Translations under genes and position numbers: made by a program | Assembly: GCA_937886445.1 (NCBI GenBank) | Contig: CALGBY010000066.1 | Location: forward strand, 1 to 9,273 | Origin: an uncultured Clostridia bacterium | Lineage (GTDB): Bacteria; Bacillota; Clostridia; Christensenellales; Aristaeellaceae | Reading direction: 5' to 3' | Length of the DNA: 9,273 nucleotides | Notes under the pieces: generated by a model | What the model saw: the letters and a program-made list of their open reading frames with translations, nothing else | Database searches by the model: none | Told to the model about the DNA's origin: nothing | Shown: positions 7,541 through 9,273 of the stretch, in pieces | Numbering within the stretch: the first letter of the stretch is position 1 | Layout of the letters: the number at the start of each line of letters is the position of its first letter

Positions 7541-7715
7541 ATTCTACCCCTTTCAAGTATCCGTAATGTGTAAATTTTCCATTGATTGCTTCCGAGTCAG
7601 CAAGTTCACGAATGACAACTCCGCCTTCTACTGCTTCAATTACAGCATTTTTATATCCATTAAACCAATTTCCAACATAATAAGCAACATGTAATCTATT
7701 TGGTAATTTGCACAT
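7530..7715 (-). pseudogene. C-terminal fragment of an NlpC/P60-like cell-wall hydrolase
   Basis: The 61-residue frame begins abruptly and carries LHVAYYVGN (8-16), followed by AVIEAVEGGVVI (24-35) and THYGYLKGVEYG (49-60). In NlpC/P60 peptidases the H-V-x-x-Y-x-G strand holds the catalytic histidine, the V-I-E-A strand follows, and a W/F-T-H-x-G-x-L-K-G ending closes the domain. The order and spacing fit. The first half, with the catalytic cysteine, is absent: the frame is closed five codons upstream of the ATG, and no good ribosome site precedes it. I read it as the 3' remnant of a broken gene. It could still be translated as part of the small operon, since it overlaps the next gene by 11 bases. 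Confidence 0.5.
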
Positions 7716-7726
7716 TCTATTGAGCG

Positions 7727-8134
7727 TTATCTATGTTTTCTACTATATCCCATGATTAGTCTAAAAAGAAAAGCTAACGGAACCATAAGATCACACAACA
7801 GAATAATATAATACAACACAGAGTAGATCCTTTTTGCTGTGGAATCAATCATGCAATTTAATGGAATAGATGTCGATCCAACAAACCATATGTTACTGCA
7901 TAATAGCATTAATTCAAGAATCACGAGTCCCATCTTCAAGTCTGTCTTCCTATATTTAAAATATAATAATATGTTTATAGCAAGGAACACAGTGACGGGG
8001 ATAAAATAATAGTATTCCAATAAAAGCTGCCCTTTATACTGGCAGAGTTGTAGCCATCCAAGAGAAAAAATGTTTAGTACAGATAGGATTAAGCCAACAA
8101 TAATGCTTATGAAAATCATTATGATATTATGCAT
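7727..8134 (-). CDS. Four-helix integral membrane protein, unknown function
   Basis: This is a 135-residue hydrophobic protein with four predicted membrane segments at about 3-23, 38-58, 66-86 and 103-127. The loops are short and the C-terminus is basic (YSRKHR). The ATG at 8134 is preferred to an in-frame GTG at 8146 because GGAG at 8141-8144 is 6 bases before it. No transporter or enzyme motif is visible. It begins 15 bases after a reading frame that looks like the tail of a lost gene and ends 11 bases before an NlpC/P60-like fragment. Its size, topology and position after a gene tail would suit an immunity-type or accessory membrane protein, but nothing in the sequence proves this. It is AT-rich like its neighbours. 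Confidence 0.7.
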   Translation of the reverse strand: MHNIIMIFISIIVGLILSVLNIFSLGWLQLCQYKGQLLLEYYYFIPVTVFLAINILLYFKYRKTDLKMGLVILELMLLCSNIWFVGSTSIPLNCMIDSTAKRIYSVLYYIILLCDLMVPLAFLFRLIMGYSRKHR

Positions 8135-8149
8135 CTTTTTCTCCACTGA

Positions 8150-8264
8150 TTATTTTACTCCCCAATCATATAATTTATCAATTATTTTTTGAAATATATT
8201 ACCTACATAAGGTGATACATCAGTAATTGTCCATGATTTGGAGCATATTGTCCATATTGTCCAT
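8150..8264 (-). pseudogene. Possible 3' tail of an unidentified gene
   Basis: The frame ending at the TAA at 8150-8152 reads SWTITDVSPYVGNIF and then KIIDKLYDWGVK before the stop. It runs directly into the ribosome site of the membrane-protein gene, as genes in an operon do. Upstream the same frame continues through the ATPase stump and the whole palindromic element, where it is clearly not a natural protein. The genuine part is therefore probably only the last 30 or so codons, joined to other DNA at the repeated ATTGTCCAT motif. No family is recognised. It may equally be chance open frame in AT-rich DNA. Confidence 0.3.
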
Positions 8265-8313
8265 CCCACATGTATGAAATCAACTGATGAAGATAGATGT
8301 CGCGCTGTATCAT
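8203..8313 (-). pseudogene. 5' stump of an AAA-type ATP-binding protein (DUF4143-like family)
   Basis: From the ATG at 8313 the frame reads MIQRDIYLHQLISYMWDGQ. This matches the well-known start of the large AAA/DUF4143 ATP-binding proteins of Firmicutes (M-x-x-R-D-x-Y-L-x-x-L-I-x-x-M-W-D-G-Q), where V-K-V-I-T-G-x-R-R-C-G-K-S with the P-loop should follow at once. Here the next codons are unrelated and the frame stops after 36 residues, so the ATPase and all later domains are gone. GGAGG lies 5 bases before the ATG, a fully preserved translation start. The homology ends at about 8257, inside three copies of ATTGTCCAT. The family assignment is from memory of the motif and was not searched. Confidence 0.55.
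8226..8264 (+). repeat. Three copies of ATTGTCCAT at a gene junction
   Basis: Identical 9-mers lie at 8226-8234, 8247-8255 and 8256-8264, the last two in direct tandem. On the minus strand they read ATGGACAAT, which encodes the end of the M-W-D-G-Q block of the ATPase stump. The point where homology to the ATPase stops coincides with these copies. This suggests deletion or joining through short direct repeats. Confidence 0.6.
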
Positions 8314-8326
8314 AGCACCCTCCATA

Positions 8327-8442
8327 CTTTGAGAACTCGTGACGTGTACGTCGTAAGTACGCAATGAAATCGTACTGCAGTATCTGCTGCATTGCAACAA
8401 CAAATTGAGAACTTGCGACGTTTCTGACGCAAGTTCTCAAAG
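8327..8442. repeat. 116-bp palindromic element with nested hairpins
   Basis: The 32-base ends (8327-8358 and 8411-8442) are inverted repeats matching at 24 of 32 positions, including the outer CTTTGAGAACT exactly. Each end also folds on itself. On the right, TTGAGAACTTGCG (8405-8417) pairs perfectly with CGCAAGTTCTCAA (8428-8440). On the left, GACGT-GT-ACGTC is a short hairpin. The middle holds GCAATG and CATTGC flanking the palindrome TACTGCAGTA (8373-8382). It ends right before the GGAGG of the ATPase stump. A weak minus-strand promoter can be drawn inside it: TTGCAA at 8392-8397, 17 bases, then TACGAT at 8369-8374. It could be a MITE, an end of an IS200/IS605-like element, or a regulatory leader. 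One minus-strand frame stays open throughout, probably by chance. Confidence 0.7.
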
Positions 8443-8496
8443 ACGTGACAAACTGCCTTCTTTCGTTTTTTGACCGCTTACCGCCTTTACTTTAGT

Positions 8497-8679
8497 TTAT
8501 ATCTGCGCTTGTTTGGCTCTTACAAATTCGTCTATATGCCAATAGTTTCTTTCAAAAAAATCATCAGATATATGATTCACTAACTTATCAGCTGCTTCAT
8601 TATGAGGTTTATCTGCATACGATATAGTCCACGACAACATCAGGACCAACAAGATCGCAATAAATCGTTTCAATTTCAT
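8497..8679 (-). CDS. Short secreted peptide or truncated secreted protein
   Basis: The 60-residue product has a clear signal peptide (MKLKRF, a hydrophobic core IAILLVLMLSW, likely cleavage after ISYA at about 22). A mature part of about 38 charged residues (DKPHNEAADK ... FVRAKQAQI) follows. AAGGA lies about 10 bases before the ATG. It starts 33 bases after the stop of the upstream protein and is likely in the same transcript. No family is recognised. Because the next 55 bases lead straight into a palindromic element, it may be the surviving 5' end of a longer secreted protein rather than a true small peptide. Confidence 0.55.
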   Translation of the reverse strand: MKLKRFIAILLVLMLSWTISYADKPHNEAADKLVNHISDDFFERNYWHIDEFVRAKQAQI

Positions 8680-8712
8680 TAGTTAATCATTCCTTATACC
8701 AGTTTGAATAAA

Positions 8713-9273
8713 TCAACCAATACCCGGCAGCAGGGCATCATAAACCACATCTTCCACAACGCCAGTTTCTGCATTGATGACTACAAGGTACTGCCCGTCA
8801 TGTTCCGAGATCAGCGGAAAGCCGTTTGGATCCATTTCAGTGATTTGCTGAAGTTCAAGCCATGAGCGATATATCAATTGCCCGTCCCTGATCTCATACC
8901 GGAAATCCGGTTCACTGTCCACTACACAGATCTTTGCCAATATATCGGAGTCTAGGTCATAGTTTTCTCCTATGACTGCTATAGCAATTTCATCCAATTC
9001 AGTTTTTGCATATTTGCTTTGTTTTTGAATGGTTTCATAATCCGGATGAGGCACATTTATTTCAAATTCATGCTCATAAATCAACATGGGGTCTTCCGGT
9101 CTCAGTTCTGTATATTCCGGGTCATCACGGTGCGCTATGGCTTTAGCCTGTGGGAAAAAAGCTCCTGTAGTATGCTCTTTTCTGGCAAGCTCTACCATTT
9201 GATGAAGTTGAAGTGCCTCCCAGGCAGGAGCATCAAAGCCGCCATAGGTCTCTTTGCCTTCATTGCTCCATGA
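8713..9273 (-). CDS. C-terminal part of a protein with PepSY-like end, truncated by window
   Basis: The last 187 codons of a gene whose start lies beyond the window; the frame is open to base 9273, so the internal ATG at 9198 is not the likely start. The fragment is acidic and rich in Glu, Asp and Tyr. Near its end EHDGQYLVVINAETGVVEDV has the strand-turn-strand look of PepSY-type domains (V-x-x-I-N/D-x-x-T-G-x-V), which occur in exported inhibitors and surface proteins. An earlier block, YAKTELDEIAIAVIGENYD, resembles the helix that precedes such strands. A secreted or membrane-anchored protein is inferred, but the N-terminus cannot be seen. Base composition is nearer to the GC-rich genes than the AT-rich stretch beside it. 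Confidence 0.75.
   Translation of the reverse strand, partial: SWSNEGKETYGGFDAPAWEALQLHQMVELARKEHTTGAFFPQAKAIAHRDDPEYTELRPEDPMLIYEHEFEINVPHPDYETIQKQSKYAKTELDEIAIAVIGENYDLDSDILAKICVVDSEPDFRYEIRDGQLIYRSWLELQQITEMDPNGFPLISEHDGQYLVVINAETGVVEDVVYDALLPGIG

Noticed and set aside
8150..8440. 96-residue minus-strand frame taken as one whole gene
   Set aside because: Its first third is translated from the palindromic element, its middle lies out of frame with the better-supported ATPase start at 8313, and no ribosome site precedes it. Only the last part may be a real gene tail.
8327..8442. CRISPR-like reading of the repeated GAGAACT motifs
   Set aside because: There are only three copies in mixed orientation, arranged as inverted repeats without regular spacers.

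Overview
The window looks like a chromosomal segment of an anaerobic Firmicute, probably a gut Clostridia member. The reasons are the RecD2-ComF-TcdA neighbours, strong AGGAGG-type ribosome binding sites, and small secreted proteins with Cys/His zinc-ribbon-like modules. The genus cannot be read from the sequence. Base composition is sharply split. Positions 1 to about 6800 are GC-rich, about 6970-8700 are clearly AT-rich, and the last 560 bases are intermediate.

Region 1 (1-4281, plus strand) is a tightly packed housekeeping operon. It holds the 3' part of a TtcA-type tRNA thiolase (cut by the window edge), a complete RecD2 helicase, a ComF-family phosphoribosyltransferase-like protein and a TcdA/ThiF-type tRNA t6A dehydratase. 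The last three overlap or nearly abut. A strong hairpin at 4285-4324 separates this operon from the converging genes and probably terminates both.

Region 2 (4341-6771, minus strand) is a three-gene unit for exported proteins. First comes a 397-residue protein with a Cys/His module and SH3-like repeats. It is coupled by an ATGA overlap to a 198-residue secreted protein, which is followed by a 207-residue secreted protein. The last two look like diverged paralogues of one domain.

Region 3 (6807-8679) is accessory in character. Two palindromic elements, each with imperfect terminal inverted repeats (6807-6969 and 8327-8442), frame an AT-rich stretch of small genes and gene debris on the minus strand. 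These are a 188-residue secreted protein, a 61-residue piece resembling the end of an NlpC/P60 hydrolase, a four-helix membrane protein, the tail of an unidentified protein, a 19-residue stump of an AAA-type ATP-binding protein broken at a triplicated 9-mer, and a 60-residue secreted peptide. I read it as a site of repeated insertion and deletion.

Region 4 (8713-9273, minus strand) is the C-terminal part of a protein that runs off the window and ends in a PepSY-like strand.

No tRNA, rRNA, CRISPR array, transposase or intact mobile element gene was seen. The two palindromic elements and the broken genes between them are the most unusual content.
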